A stretch of DNA of 64,000 nucleotides from Bacteroidales bacterium (GTDB lineage Bacteria; Bacteroidota; Bacteroidia; Bacteroidales; Marinilabiliaceae): positions 17,198 to 81,197 of the forward strand of contig JAKSLF010000013.1 in NCBI GenBank assembly GCA_024401355.1. The letters are read 5' to 3'. The notes under the pieces were generated by a model. The model was not told the DNA's origin. It saw only the letters and a list, made by a program, of their open reading frames with translations, and did no database searches. The position numbers and the translations under genes were made by a program. Positions 48,324 through 57,628 of the stretch are shown here, piece after piece. The first letter of the stretch is position 1, and each line of letters begins with the position of its first letter.

Positions 48324-49808
48324 ATGTCAAGAATAATACGCTGTCTGATGACCCTCATGCTGCTCTTCGCAGCATTCAATAGTACCAAGGCTACCGTTCG
48401 TCTTCATGGCGTCGCCGAGGACTATGCTGGTTATCATCTCGAAATATATAAGTATGCCGACTATATCACTCGTATGCGCGAACTTGTCGGTGTCGTCATG
48501 GTCGACAGCATTGGCCAGTTCGACTATTCTTTCGATGTCGACGATGTTACCTATGTCTTCCTCGATCTTAGTTCTTATAGAGCTCATATATATATGGAGC
48601 CTAATACTGAATATGAGGTGGCACTTCCTCCTTTTCGCCCTCGTCCCGATGCCGACAGGTTCAATCCTTTCTATCAGCCAGAGGACATCGAACTCGGTAT
48701 CATTAATAGTACCGGATGTCTCAACGAGGCCATACGCAACTACGATCTTTTCTTCAATTCTGTCTACCACAAGAATGCTGTCGAAATGGTCCGCGGACGC
48801 AATATCAGGAAAGCCGACGAACTGACTTCCTTGTGCGACTCTGTTGCCCAGCTTCAGCATTGCGACCATCCCTATTTCCAGAAGTATGTCAAGTATCGAT
48901 CTGCACAGATTTATGCTACTCCACGACTTCGTTCAACACGTACAGTCATTGCTCAGAAGTTCGCCAACGAAGATGTCGCCTACGAGATTCCTTCCTATTG
49001 GGATGCCCTCGGACTTGTCGGACAGAGTTTTATTGCCTCTTATTCAAGGATGAAGATTGGCGACCATCTCAAGAAGGCTCTCGAATACAATCCTCCTACT
49101 TTTGCCGACTTCAGCGATGCTTTGCTCAACGATACTGTCTTCAACAACGACAATATGCGTGAAGCATTTCTCCTCAAGGGCATTTATGATGCCTATTATA
49201 CAGGTTTCTTTGGGTCTGGACTTACCGATACTCTGCTCATTACGGCAACCAATCAGGCTGTCTCGCAAAGTTCCAAGAAGATTGCTTTCGATATTCTTCA
49301 GAAGAAGAATAAGCTGAAGCCTGGTACCAAGGCTCCCGAATTTGTGCTCCTCGATGTCAATGGCAAGGAACATTCTCTTTCCGAGATGAGAGGCAAGTTC
49401 GTCTATCTAGCTTTCATGCATACGCAGAACTATACTTGCATGAAGGACATTCCTGCCTTGTCTGGCATACAACGTAAGTATAAGAGAGATATGATTGTTG
49501 TCGGTATCATGACCGATGAAGAGAGTGACAAACTCGGCACCTATTTCGCCAAGAAGAAGATTGAGTGGACTATGTTGTCATACAACTATATGCAAAGTGT
49601 TGTTCTCGACTATGGCGTTGAGTCACTGCCTACTTACTTCGTTATCGACCCTGAAGGCCGTATCGCTATTTCGCCCGCACCTGCCCCATCCGACAATTTC
49701 GAGGCGGCAATAGCTGGTGAAATAAAGAAGTATAAGCGTGAGGTACAACGCAAAAACCCTACAAAGAGCAAGAGTATCTACGACATGGTGTCGTCACATA
49801 GTTATTAA
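48324..49808 (+). CDS. exported thioredoxin-fold (TlpA/redoxin-like) protein without CxxC
   Basis: A 494-residue protein with signal peptide (CLMTLMLLFAAFNSTKA). The N-terminal region (about 25-325) resembles the DUF4369/DUF5106-type modules found before TlpA domains in Bacteroidetes. The C-terminal redoxin domain (about 335-480) starts PGTKAPEFVLLDVNGKE and has SLPTYFVIDPEGRI with the cis-proline. At the active site the expected WCxxC is HTQNYTCMKD, with one Cys only, so it is probably not a disulfide oxidoreductase of the usual type. It ends 20 bp before the lolD-like gene. Confidence 0.8.
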   Translation: MSRIIRCLMTLMLLFAAFNSTKATVRLHGVAEDYAGYHLEIYKYADYITRMRELVGVVMVDSIGQFDYSFDVDDVTYVFLDLSSYRAHIYMEPNTEYEVALPPFRPRPDADRFNPFYQPEDIELGIINSTGCLNEAIRNYDLFFNSVYHKNAVEMVRGRNIRKADELTSLCDSVAQLQHCDHPYFQKYVKYRSAQIYATPRLRSTRTVIAQKFANEDVAYEIPSYWDALGLVGQSFIASYSRMKIGDHLKKALEYNPPTFADFSDALLNDTVFNNDNMREAFLLKGIYDAYYTGFFGSGLTDTLLITATNQAVSQSSKKIAFDILQKKNKLKPGTKAPEFVLLDVNGKEHSLSEMRGKFVYLAFMHTQNYTCMKDIPALSGIQRKYKRDMIVVGIMTDEESDKLGTYFAKKKIEWTMLSYNYMQSVVLDYGVESLPTYFVIDPEGRIAISPAPAPSDNFEAAIAGEIKKYKREVQRKNPTKSKSIYDMVSSHSY

Positions 49809-49828
49809 TGAATATACTGAACTGAAAA

Positions 49829-50485
49829 ATGGTAAAGGCAGAAAATATAACCAAGTCATTCGACTCGCTTGAAGTGCTTCGTGGCATTGACCTTCATATC
49901 CAAAAGGGCGAGGTCGTTTCGATAGTTGGTGCCAGTGGTGCCGGAAAGACTACTCTCCTTCAGATTTTGGGCACTCTCGACAAGCCTACTTCCGGACGTG
50001 TCACTATCGATGGTGTAGATGTCAATGTTTTGAATGAGAGGCAGCTATCCGATTTCCGCAACAAGCACATTGGTTTTGTGTTCCAGTTCCATCAGCTCTT
50101 GCCAGAATTTACGGCTATCGAGAATGTAATGCTTCCTGCCCTCATCGGAGGCGAGTCGAAGAGTAATGCCGAAAAGGATGCACTCGATTTGCTCGAGTTC
50201 CTTAATTTGTCACACCGCATCGACCATAAGCCAAGTGAAATGAGTGGAGGTGAGAAGCAGCGTGTGGCTATTGCTAGGGCTCTTATTAATCATCCATCGG
50301 TTGTCTTTGCCGACGAACCGTCTGGCAATCTCGACTCTCACAATGCCATGGAGCTTCAGAATCTTTTCTTCTCGTTGCGCGAAAAGTATGGGCAGACTTT
50401 CGTGATTGTTACTCACGACATGAATCTTGCTTCGATGTGTGACAGGATGATACGCGTAAGCGATGGTCAGATAGTGACCGAATAG
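49829..50485 (+). CDS. LolD/MacB-type ABC transporter ATP-binding protein
   Basis: A 218-residue ATPase: Walker [11 protein letters not shown] at 35-44, Q-loop [16 protein letters not shown] at about 83, signature [15 protein letters not shown] at about 138, and Walker [14 protein letters not shown] at about 157. The sequence fits LolD, which powers release of lipoproteins from the inner membrane, but MacB- and FtsE-like relatives cannot be ruled out; lolC and lolE are not nearby. It converges on the TPR-SpoIIE gene with 9 bp between. Confidence 0.85.
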   Translation: MVKAENITKSFDSLEVLRGIDLHIQKGEVVSIVGASGAGKTTLLQILGTLDKPTSGRVTIDGVDVNVLNERQLSDFRNKHIGFVFQFHQLLPEFTAIENVMLPALIGGESKSNAEKDALDLLEFLNLSHRIDHKPSEMSGGEKQRVAIARALINHPSVVFADEPSGNLDSHNAMELQNLFFSLREKYGQTFVIVTHDMNLASMCDRMIRVSDGQIVTE

Positions 50486-50494
50486 TCTTCTTTG

Positions 50495-52753
50495 TTAGTC
50501 TTCCAAGTCCCACATGCGTAGGCCGACTAGTATCGCGTCGTCGGTCTGTTCGTATAGATGGTACATCCCGTTAAACGATCGCCAACTTCTATACTCGTTG
50601 TCTATGGCGTCCATCTGTTGGCTGAATGGCAGCGACGCTATTGTTGTGAGCAGATTGACAAGTCGCTTGTCAGAGTATTTGTGTATTTCCTGTTTCTCGT
50701 CATATCCAAACTGGTCGGTCATTCCATCAGAGAACAGGTATATTATGTCATCATATTTGAGTTCTATGAATTTGTCTGTGAAGTGGTCCGATTCTCTGTA
50801 ATGTGTGCCGATAGGCATGCGGTCTGGATTCAGTTTTATGGCTTCTCCATTCCTTATTATTACTACTGGTCTGTATGCTCCGGCATAGTTCATCTTTAGT
50901 GTATGTGTGTCGATTATGATAAGAGCTATGTCCATGCCGTCGTGGTTCTCGTTCTGCTCTCCATTCTGGTGGAGGGCTTTCATTATGTTTCGACGCATGT
51001 TGTCTAGCATGGTTGCTGCTGACAGGTTGTTTTCGTCTATTCGTGTCGACATGTCGTTGAGTATTGACAGTCCGAGCATACTGAGGAATGCTCCTGGCAC
51101 GCCATGTCCTGTGCAGTCGCCAACGGCAAACATCTTGAGATGCCCAACCTGTGTAGCCCAGTAGAAGTCGCCCGAGACGATGTGGAGCGGATGGTAGTAG
51201 ACAAGGTTGTCGCCGAATATGCCGTTCATCTGTTCGGGTGTCGGCATCACAGATTTCTGTATGAGGCTAGCATAGTTGATTCCGTCAGTCAGCGCCCTGT
51301 TGGCTCTTTCGATGACGGTGTTCTGCTCTTCCAGTTCTTTTTTCTGGCTCTCTATGTTGGTCTTCTGCAATTCGAGGTCTACGTTTTTCTGGTCGAGTAT
51401 GAGATTGAGCTTGCGGCTCTTGATGTAGTAAGCTATGGTGGTGATGATAATGGCTATAGCCAATAGCAACACGATGACAACACTTATGATGATTATGCGT
51501 TGTGTCTCGAGGTCATGTTCACGTAAACGCATCTGTGCATCGAAACTTGTTTGTGCCATGTCTTGTGTGGTGCGTGCCACGAAGTCTGCCTGTTTGCTGT
51601 TCCGACTCAGTTCATTGTAGAGGTTATAATAGTATTTGCCCTTTTCGTGGTCGCCTATGGACTCGTTATATTTGGCCTTGAGCAACGATATCTTTATTAG
51701 GTTGTTTGTGTAATTGTCACTATTCTCATCGATTGTGTTGTTGAGTGAGTCGACGACGGTAATAGCTTTGTCAGGCTGGTCGTTACATATCAACCAGTAG
51801 GCGTATGAGTAGTCTATGTCGAAGCGAGCGTTTTGGTTTTTGCTGCGTTCACAGATGTCGTATGCTTCATCGAAGAGTATGCTGCAGCTGTCGAGAATCT
51901 TGCGACGGGTGGCTCCTGTATAGTATCCTGTTTCGGCAAACACTGAGTAGACGATGGCTAATTGTCGACATGCTCTCATCTGTGCCTGTCCATGCCCCGA
52001 TGCCATAGCGTATTCCCTCGCTTTCTTGAGGTGCTCCTTGGCTTTGCGGCATATCGAGTAGTCTGGTTTCTCGTATTGGTGAGTCTGGAATTTCTTGAAT
52101 GTGAATCGTCCAAGGTAGTAGAAGTCTTCTGAGAGTCCTATCTTGTCGTTGCGCAGATAATCTATAGTTATCGACTTGTCGAGACATGCTTCAGCGGCGT
52201 CATACATGGCATATTCGTAGTTGTTGGCTGCTATGTTACGCAAGACGTCACAGATGTGTGAACTGTCACGCTGTGTGCTGTATATGTCGAGAGCCTTGTA
52301 GAAGTATTCGTTGGCCTTTAGCTGGTTCTGCATCCTTGTGCATGCATGACCTAGAAGGTAGTAGTTGTTCGCCTTGAGCGACTGGTCGCCTATCGAGTCA
52401 GCTATCAGTATTGCCTGGTATGCATATTCGCATGAGCGCATGTATTCGCCATGGTAGAATATTGCCCACGACAGGTAGTCGAGTCCCTTGGCTTCGTAGT
52501 TTTTATTGCCGTTGTCTTGTGCCAGGCTGATGAGTCTTCTGGCATAATTTTCTGTCGAGTCGGCGTTGTAATGGTTGTATGCTATGGCGTCAAGTGCTGC
52601 CAGTTCACTTTCGACGTCGGTCGCCGTATTGAGTATGCGGCGCAGACTGTCGAGTTTGTTGTCCTGTTCTGTCGTTTGCGCATAGGCGTTGCTGCCGCCA
52701 ATTATGGCGGTTATAAATGCCACGAGTGCTATTATTTGACTGCCTAGCTTCAT
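50495..52753 (-). CDS. TPR sensor with SpoIIE serine phosphatase domain (first of pair)
   Basis: A 752-residue membrane protein. Signal peptide MKLGSQIIALVAFITAIIGGSNAYA; extracytoplasmic TPR repeats (about 30-400); a membrane helix (IIIISVVIVLLLAIAIIITT, about 425-445); a coiled coil (LDQKNVDLELQKTNIESQKK onwards, to about 490); and a PP2C/SpoIIE phosphatase (about 500-750) with VSGDFYWATQ, VGDCTGHGVPGAFLSML and IIYLFSDGMTDQFG, all acidic metal ligands in place. This is the Bacteroidetes design of a periplasmic TPR sensor driving a cytoplasmic Ser/Thr phosphatase in partner-switching. Partner kinase or anti-sigma proteins are not in the window. Confidence 0.9.
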   Translation of the reverse strand: MKLGSQIIALVAFITAIIGGSNAYAQTTEQDNKLDSLRRILNTATDVESELAALDAIAYNHYNADSTENYARRLISLAQDNGNKNYEAKGLDYLSWAIFYHGEYMRSCEYAYQAILIADSIGDQSLKANNYYLLGHACTRMQNQLKANEYFYKALDIYSTQRDSSHICDVLRNIAANNYEYAMYDAAEACLDKSITIDYLRNDKIGLSEDFYYLGRFTFKKFQTHQYEKPDYSICRKAKEHLKKAREYAMASGHGQAQMRACRQLAIVYSVFAETGYYTGATRRKILDSCSILFDEAYDICERSKNQNARFDIDYSYAYWLICNDQPDKAITVVDSLNNTIDENSDNYTNNLIKISLLKAKYNESIGDHEKGKYYYNLYNELSRNSKQADFVARTTQDMAQTSFDAQMRLREHDLETQRIIIISVVIVLLLAIAIIITTIAYYIKSRKLNLILDQKNVDLELQKTNIESQKKELEEQNTVIERANRALTDGINYASLIQKSVMPTPEQMNGIFGDNLVYYHPLHIVSGDFYWATQVGHLKMFAVGDCTGHGVPGAFLSMLGLSILNDMSTRIDENNLSAATMLDNMRRNIMKALHQNGEQNENHDGMDIALIIIDTHTLKMNYAGAYRPVVIIRNGEAIKLNPDRMPIGTHYRESDHFTDKFIELKYDDIIYLFSDGMTDQFGYDEKQEIHKYSDKRLVNLLTTIASLPFSQQMDAIDNEYRSWRSFNGMYHLYEQTDDAILVGLRMWDLED

Positions 52754-52849
52754 TTTTCTAATATGCTAATAGCGAAAATAGCTAATGATATTCAATTATC
52801 CTATTTTTTTAACATATATCTATTTATGGTGCTTGCTATCTCTTTCTTC

Positions 52850-55060
52850 TCAGAATTCTAGTGGCAATGTCTGCTGGAGCGATGGTGCCGATTGTTCTAT
52901 TCTGATGCCTATGATAAGTGCGTCATCAGTCTGTTCACACAGTTCTTCCGACGAGTTGTTGATGGTACGCCACTTTGTGTATGTCGCGTCTATGCGTTCT
53001 TTCTGTTCGTCGAAAGGCAGTTTGTGTATGTCGAGTATCATCTCGCTGAAGCGTTGTGAGGTGAATTTGCGGAAGTTGTGTCCTTCGTCAAATCCATATT
53101 GGTCGGTCATGCCGTCGGTATAGAGATATATTACGTCGTCGGCACGCAGCTGGAATGTGTGGTCCGTGAAGTGATTCGATTCGTTGTGGTGTGTGCCTAT
53201 TGGCATTCGGTCTGCCTTGAGTTTGTGGAATGTGCCGTCACGAACTATGGCTATAGGGCGGAATGCTCCTGCATAGCGCATAGTGAGGTTCGACGAGTCG
53301 ATGATTACAAGTGATATGTCTATGCCGTCATGGTTCTCATCTAGGTTGCCATTTTGGTGTAGCGACTCTTTGAATGCACGTCGCATGTCGTTTAACATGT
53401 CGCCTGCCGATGGGTTGTTGATGTTGACTCTTGTGGCTATCTCGTTAAGTGTCGATATGCCAAGCATGCTCAGCAAGGCTCCAGGCACTCCATGTCCTGT
53501 CGAGTCGGCCACGGCGAGAAATTTGTATCGTCCGATTTGTGTCGACCAGTAGAAGTCACCCGATATGGTACTAAGTGGCCTGTATATCAGCAGGTGCTGC
53601 CCAAATGTGCTGCTTAGTTGTGTGTCTGATGGCAATGCGGCTCTCTGTATGACACTGGCATAGTTGATGCCGTCGGTCATTTGCTTGTTGATCGTGGTCA
53701 GTTCGTTGTTCTGGTTGTCGAGTATATGGTTTATCTCTCGGCTTCGGCGGTAGCTTCGTATGATTATAACAATCATGACTATGGCCATGATAAGGAAGAC
53801 GCTGATGAATATCAGTATGGCATTACGTATGAGGTTTTCTGCCTGATAGTGCAGTTCCCTTTCGAGCAATTGCTGGTCAAATTCATTCTTTGCCATGTTG
53901 CGTGCAGCGTTGGCCGCGAAGTCGGTCTTGTGGCTGTTGTGGCGCAATTCATTGTATATCCTCGACAGGCGCAGGGCTTCCTTGTGATTGCCTTCGTGTT
54001 CGTATAGGGTAGAGTAGAGTTCTAAGAATTGGTAGTTGTTGTCTGCAAAGTGTTCGAGGTCGTTTTTGTAGTTGTTGTATACCGAATCTGTCGCTTCGTG
54101 AGCTTCCTTATATTTCTTGCTAAGTATGAGCCACATGTCATATTGTGTCTCTGGAAATGTGAGTCCATTGGTTTGCGATATTTCAATGGCTCTGTCGATG
54201 TATATTTTGCTGCTGTCGAGCAGCATGGCTTTGTTGACTGGTGAGGTGGCTATTGCTGCCTTGCTGAGCAGAATGTCTGCGTATCTGTTGTTGCAAACAC
54301 TGCTTGCATGCGAGTTGGAGTTGATTTTTGATATGGCTTCCCTGGTATAGCTTTGGGCTATGTCAAGAAGCGAAGGGTCATGATTGGTGAAGCGGGTATT
54401 ACCATATTTTGTGTAGTAGATGTCACCGATTATCGCTAGACTGTGTCCTACTCCTGCAATTTCGCCTATTTCAGAGTATATCTTATGGGCTTTTTTTGCA
54501 CATTCCTCGGCCATTTCATACATCATGTTTTCGTTGTCAATCTGTGCCATCTGTACTAGCACTTCGCAAATGCCTTTCTTGTCGTCTATTTCTTGGTATA
54601 TTTCTATGGCTTTCTGATAGTTTGCGTTGGCCGAACTGATGTCGTTGGTAAGCATGTATGAATCTCCCAACAACGTGTAGTCGTATGCTATCTGGTCTTT
54701 CTCGCCCAGTGAGTCCGATATACTGATGCTTCGGAAGATGTAGTTGCTTGCCGAACTGTATTCCGACGAGACGAGTGCCTTCCAGCCTAGGTATGAGTAG
54801 CCGAGTGATTCGTAGTGTGGCTTGCCCAGACGCTTGGCGAGTTCTACTTCTTTCTTCGCATAGTGTTCGACTGAGTCTATGTTCGGGTGGCTTCGGGCTA
54901 TCTCGTGTATAATTTTTAGACGATGCATGTCGTCTTTTGTTTCACACAGGGCCGAGTAAAGGCTGTCCTGAAAGCGCATATCTTCATCCTCTTGCGCCAC
55001 AACACACACGCTTATCAGTACGGATAGAATAGTTAATAGTATATGTCTGTATAAATACAT
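52850..55060 (-). CDS. TPR sensor with SpoIIE serine phosphatase domain (second of pair)
   Basis: A 736-residue paralogue of the neighbouring gene with the same order: signal peptide MYLYRHILLTILSVLISVCVVAQ, TPRs (about 30-390), membrane helix (ILIFISVFLIMAIVMIVIII, about 410-430), coiled coil, phosphatase with ISGDFYWSTQ, VADSTGHGVPGALLSML and VIYLYTDGMTDQYG. The Cys of the neighbour's GDCTGHG is Ser here and the preceding Gly is Ala. ATG 55060 was chosen because it starts a clean signal peptide; the open frame continues to 55246, and an ATG at 55078 is also possible. The pair probably arose by tandem duplication (96-bp gap). Confidence 0.88.
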   Translation of the reverse strand: MYLYRHILLTILSVLISVCVVAQEDEDMRFQDSLYSALCETKDDMHRLKIIHEIARSHPNIDSVEHYAKKEVELAKRLGKPHYESLGYSYLGWKALVSSEYSSASNYIFRSISISDSLGEKDQIAYDYTLLGDSYMLTNDISSANANYQKAIEIYQEIDDKKGICEVLVQMAQIDNENMMYEMAEECAKKAHKIYSEIGEIAGVGHSLAIIGDIYYTKYGNTRFTNHDPSLLDIAQSYTREAISKINSNSHASSVCNNRYADILLSKAAIATSPVNKAMLLDSSKIYIDRAIEISQTNGLTFPETQYDMWLILSKKYKEAHEATDSVYNNYKNDLEHFADNNYQFLELYSTLYEHEGNHKEALRLSRIYNELRHNSHKTDFAANAARNMAKNEFDQQLLERELHYQAENLIRNAILIFISVFLIMAIVMIVIIIRSYRRSREINHILDNQNNELTTINKQMTDGINYASVIQRAALPSDTQLSSTFGQHLLIYRPLSTISGDFYWSTQIGRYKFLAVADSTGHGVPGALLSMLGISTLNEIATRVNINNPSAGDMLNDMRRAFKESLHQNGNLDENHDGIDISLVIIDSSNLTMRYAGAFRPIAIVRDGTFHKLKADRMPIGTHHNESNHFTDHTFQLRADDVIYLYTDGMTDQYGFDEGHNFRKFTSQRFSEMILDIHKLPFDEQKERIDATYTKWRTINNSSEELCEQTDDALIIGIRIEQSAPSLQQTLPLEF

Positions 55061-55200
55061 TGTTTCCCTTGTAGTCATTAGAGTATATGTGTGTATACGT
55101 TTGTTGTGTGGTTTGGTTGCAAATGCCTTCATAAAGCTTTTTATACTCTTTTGATTCATAATTACATGGCAATCTGAGGGTAAATACGAGATAAAAAGAT

Positions 55201-55208
55201 TAATTTTG
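55201..55208 (+). promoter_or_regulatory. -7 box of the DUF4286-ruvC-queA run
   Basis: TAATTTTG (TAnnTTTG), 21 bp upstream of the DUF4286 ATG; no proper -33 box. Confidence 0.45.
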
Positions 55209-55229
55209 CGGTGAATTAAAACTGGTGAC

Positions 55230-55538
55230 ATGTATCTATACAACACTACTTTTGTTATTGATGAGTCGGAGGTCGACTGGTGGGCCGACTGGATGCGCCG
55301 CAGCTACATGCCGACAATCTTCGAGATGGTTCCTAATGTGAACAACGAGATTTATAAGGTCGAAGGCAATGCTCAGACTGCCGGAAGCCTCACTTTCTCA
55401 TGCCAGTGGCGATGCTATACGCTGCAGGAACTTGGCGAGGTCGAACGATACGATAAGGCGTTGAGCAAAAACCTGATGGATCAGAAGGGCGAGAAGTGTC
55501 TCACTTTCTCTACCATGATGAAGGGCGTTGAGTTGTAG
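55230..55538 (+). CDS. DUF4286 family protein
   Basis: A 102-residue cytoplasmic protein with the family features: N-terminal YLYNTTFVIDESEVDWW, then WADWMRRSYMPTIFEMV, then the strand SLTFSCQWRCYTLQEL. DUF4286 proteins have a ferredoxin-like dimeric barrel shape and are often encoded next to ruvC in Bacteroidetes, as here (33 bp). Function unknown. Confidence 0.85.
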   Translation: MYLYNTTFVIDESEVDWWADWMRRSYMPTIFEMVPNVNNEIYKVEGNAQTAGSLTFSCQWRCYTLQELGEVERYDKALSKNLMDQKGEKCLTFSTMMKGVEL

Positions 55539-55571
55539 GATTTTCAGTTGCTTTCTGTGGAGGAGTAGTAA

Positions 55572-56141
55572 ATGCAGCAGTTGCCCGACTTGAAGATGAC
55601 AAGGATACTCGGTATCGACCCTGGTACCAATGTGCTTGGCTTTGGCATTATCGACTGTGAGGGAAAGTCTGCCAAGGTGGTGATGATGGGTGTCTTGGAA
55701 CTCAAAAAGTACCCCGACCACTATGCCAAACTCAAGAAGATATATGACAGCATGATGGGCATCATCGACGAGTTCAAGCCACAGCAGTTGGCTATCGAAG
55801 CTCCGTTCTTTGGCAAGAATGTTCAGAGTATGCTGAAACTCGGACGTGCTCAGGGTGTCTGCATGGCGGCTGCACTTGCCCACGATATGCCTGTTACCGA
55901 ATATGCTCCACTCCGCGTCAAGCAGGCTATAACGGGCCATGGCGATGCAGCCAAGGAACAGGTAGCTGCCATGTTGCAGAAGATGCTCCATTTTGCCGAC
56001 TTGCCTAAATATCTCGACGCCACAGATGCTTTGGGTGTCGCCTATTGCCACTTCCTTCAGATTTCGGCTCCTGTGATGTCCGACGGCGGCGCACGCAGTT
56101 GGAAGGAGTTCATCGCCAAAAATCCTGGAAGGGTGAAGTGA
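55572..56141 (+). CDS. ruvC: Holliday junction resolvase RuvC
   Basis: Endonuclease that cuts Holliday junctions with RuvAB. The four catalytic acids are visible: ILGIDPGT (Asp, about 15), LAIEAPFFGKNVQSMLKLG (Glu, about 76), and DATDALGVAYCH (two Asp, about 150). Start 55572 is supported by a strong GGAGGAG six bases upstream; the more usual N-terminus MTRILGIDPGT begins at 55596 and cannot be excluded. The 189-residue length is normal. ruvA and ruvB are not in the window. Confidence 0.95.
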   Translation: MQQLPDLKMTRILGIDPGTNVLGFGIIDCEGKSAKVVMMGVLELKKYPDHYAKLKKIYDSMMGIIDEFKPQQLAIEAPFFGKNVQSMLKLGRAQGVCMAAALAHDMPVTEYAPLRVKQAITGHGDAAKEQVAAMLQKMLHFADLPKYLDATDALGVAYCHFLQISAPVMSDGGARSWKEFIAKNPGRVK

Positions 56142-56186
56142 CGTTCTTGTAAGATACTTATTATTATATAGACAATTCTTTTTCTG

Positions 56187-57401
56187 ATGATACCACATAT
56201 TGATACAGCACTATATGACTATGAACTCCCCGAGGAGAGGATAGCCCGCTATCCGTTGGCTCAACGCGACGGTTCCAAACTTCTGGTCTACAACCAGGGC
56301 GAAATCGGCGAGGCTCGTTTTGCCGATATTGAGAGCTTTCTGCCCAAGGGTGGCGTGACGATGGTTTTCAATAATACTAAGGTTATCAGGGCACGACTGA
56401 TGTTCCACAAGGAGACTGGCGCACAGATCGAGATTTTCTGTCTCGAGCCTCTTGTCCCTGCCGAGGTGCAGCAGGCTTTTGTCGAGCGCAGGTCAACCAC
56501 ATGGAAGTGCATCATCGGCAACTCTAAGAAGTGGAAGGAAGGCGAATTACGTCTCGTCGTCGCTACTCCTAAGGGCGATGTCGTGATGCGTGCCGAGCGT
56601 GTGAAGGTGCTTGGCAATGCTTCCGAAATCTGCTTCAGGTGGGACAACGAGGAGGTCACTTTTGCCGAACTTATCGAGAACGCTGGCGTTATGCCTATTC
56701 CACCTTACCTCAATCGCGAGACTGAAAATATCGACAACACTCGCTATCAGACTGTCTACTCCGAGCATAAGGGATCGGTGGCGGCTCCTACTGCCGGACT
56801 CCATTTCACCGACGATATTCTGGCTCACCTCAAGGCCCACGGCAACGATCTTGTCAATCTTACGCTCCATGTGGGCGCCGGCACGTTCAAGCCTGTGCAG
56901 ACTAAGGATGTCGAGCAGCACGTGATGCATGCCGAACATGTGGTGGTCGAGGCTGATGCTATCCGACGTATCGGTTGGGGCAAGAAGCCACTCGTGGCTG
57001 TCGGCACTACGTCGGTCCGCACTCTCGAGTCTATCTATTGGCTCGGCGTGAAGCTACTTGCCGGTAAGTCTATCGACGACGGACTGAGCCAGTGGGATGC
57101 CTACGAACTGCCACAGGACTATTCTTCGCAGGATGCTCTCAGCGCTTTGCTCGACTGGATGGAGAAGAATAATACTACCGAGCTCCATAGCGTGACTCAG
57201 ATCATGATTATGCCAGGCTATAAGTTCAGGATTGTCGATATGCTCGTCACCAATTTCCACCAGCCTCACAGCACGCTTCTTCTCCTCATCGGTGCTTTTA
57301 TCGGACTCGACTGGCATAAGGTCTACGACTATGCTTTGGCCAACGACTTCCGCTTCCTCAGCTATGGCGATTCATCGCTCCTTATACCAAAATGTAAGTG
57401 A
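56187..57401 (+). CDS. queA: S-adenosylmethionine:tRNA ribosyltransferase-isomerase
   Basis: Adds the epoxycyclopentanediol precursor to 7-aminomethyl-7-deazaguanine in tRNA, a late step of queuosine synthesis. Family motifs: YELPEERIARYPLAQRDGSK (about 10), VFNNTKVIRARL (about 57), GSVAAPTAGLHFT (about 197), LTLHVGAGTFKPV (about 222), and NFHQPHSTLLLLIGAF near the C-terminus. The 404-residue length is slightly above the 340-360 of many homologues. A weak A/T-rich hairpin follows at 57429-57445. Confidence 0.95.
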   Translation: MIPHIDTALYDYELPEERIARYPLAQRDGSKLLVYNQGEIGEARFADIESFLPKGGVTMVFNNTKVIRARLMFHKETGAQIEIFCLEPLVPAEVQQAFVERRSTTWKCIIGNSKKWKEGELRLVVATPKGDVVMRAERVKVLGNASEICFRWDNEEVTFAELIENAGVMPIPPYLNRETENIDNTRYQTVYSEHKGSVAAPTAGLHFTDDILAHLKAHGNDLVNLTLHVGAGTFKPVQTKDVEQHVMHAEHVVVEADAIRRIGWGKKPLVAVGTTSVRTLESIYWLGVKLLAGKSIDDGLSQWDAYELPQDYSSQDALSALLDWMEKNNTTELHSVTQIMIMPGYKFRIVDMLVTNFHQPHSTLLLLIGAFIGLDWHKVYDYALANDFRFLSYGDSSLLIPKCK

Positions 57402-57428
57402 TTTTCGTAAAATGAGACCGTAACGATA

Positions 57429-57445
57429 AAAAAGTGGAGCTTTTT
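57429..57445 (+). terminator. weak hairpin after queA
   Basis: AAAAAG-TGGAG-CTTTTT, a 6-bp A/T stem ending in its own T run. It is a marginal terminator between queA and the trp leader. A TTTG at 57443-57446 and a near-consensus -7 CATATTTG at 57470-57477 (spacer 23) may form the trp promoter, with transcription from about 57484. Confidence 0.3.
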
Positions 57446-57507
57446 GTTGGAGAAAAAAATAAAAGTTTTCATATTTGCATCCGATAATAATATAAAAGAC
57501 TAAGAAC

Positions 57508-57567
57508 ATGATTCAGATGAACAGCAACTGGTGGTGGTGGCGACTTACTTCAAACAAACCGGAGTGA
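57508..57567 (+). CDS. trpL: trp operon leader peptide with four tandem Trp codons
   Basis: A 19-residue leader peptide: MIQMNSNWWWWRLTSNKPE. The four consecutive TGG codons (57529-57540) are the sensing element: when charged tRNA-Trp is scarce the ribosome stalls there. The stop codon (57565-57567) overlaps the 5' arm of the antiterminator, so a ribosome that finishes the peptide covers that arm. It starts 98 bp upstream of the first TrpE codon. The reading frame and the codon run are seen directly; the regulatory role follows from the established trp attenuation mechanism. Confidence 0.93.
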   Translation: MIQMNSNWWWWRLTSNKPE

Positions 57568-57628
57568 GCATCTACCTCATTTGTTAATCGAATCAGTCGA
57601 TAATACAAAAGGCCTGCCGAACTCCGGT
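57558..57628 (+). promoter_or_regulatory. trp antiterminator pairing
   Basis: ACCGGAGT (57558-57565, within the end of the leader reading frame) is perfectly complementary to ACTCCGGT (57621-57628). The second segment overlaps the loop and the 3' arm of the terminator, so the two structures are mutually exclusive. Stalling at the Trp codons leaves 57558-57565 free and allows antitermination. Confidence 0.85.
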
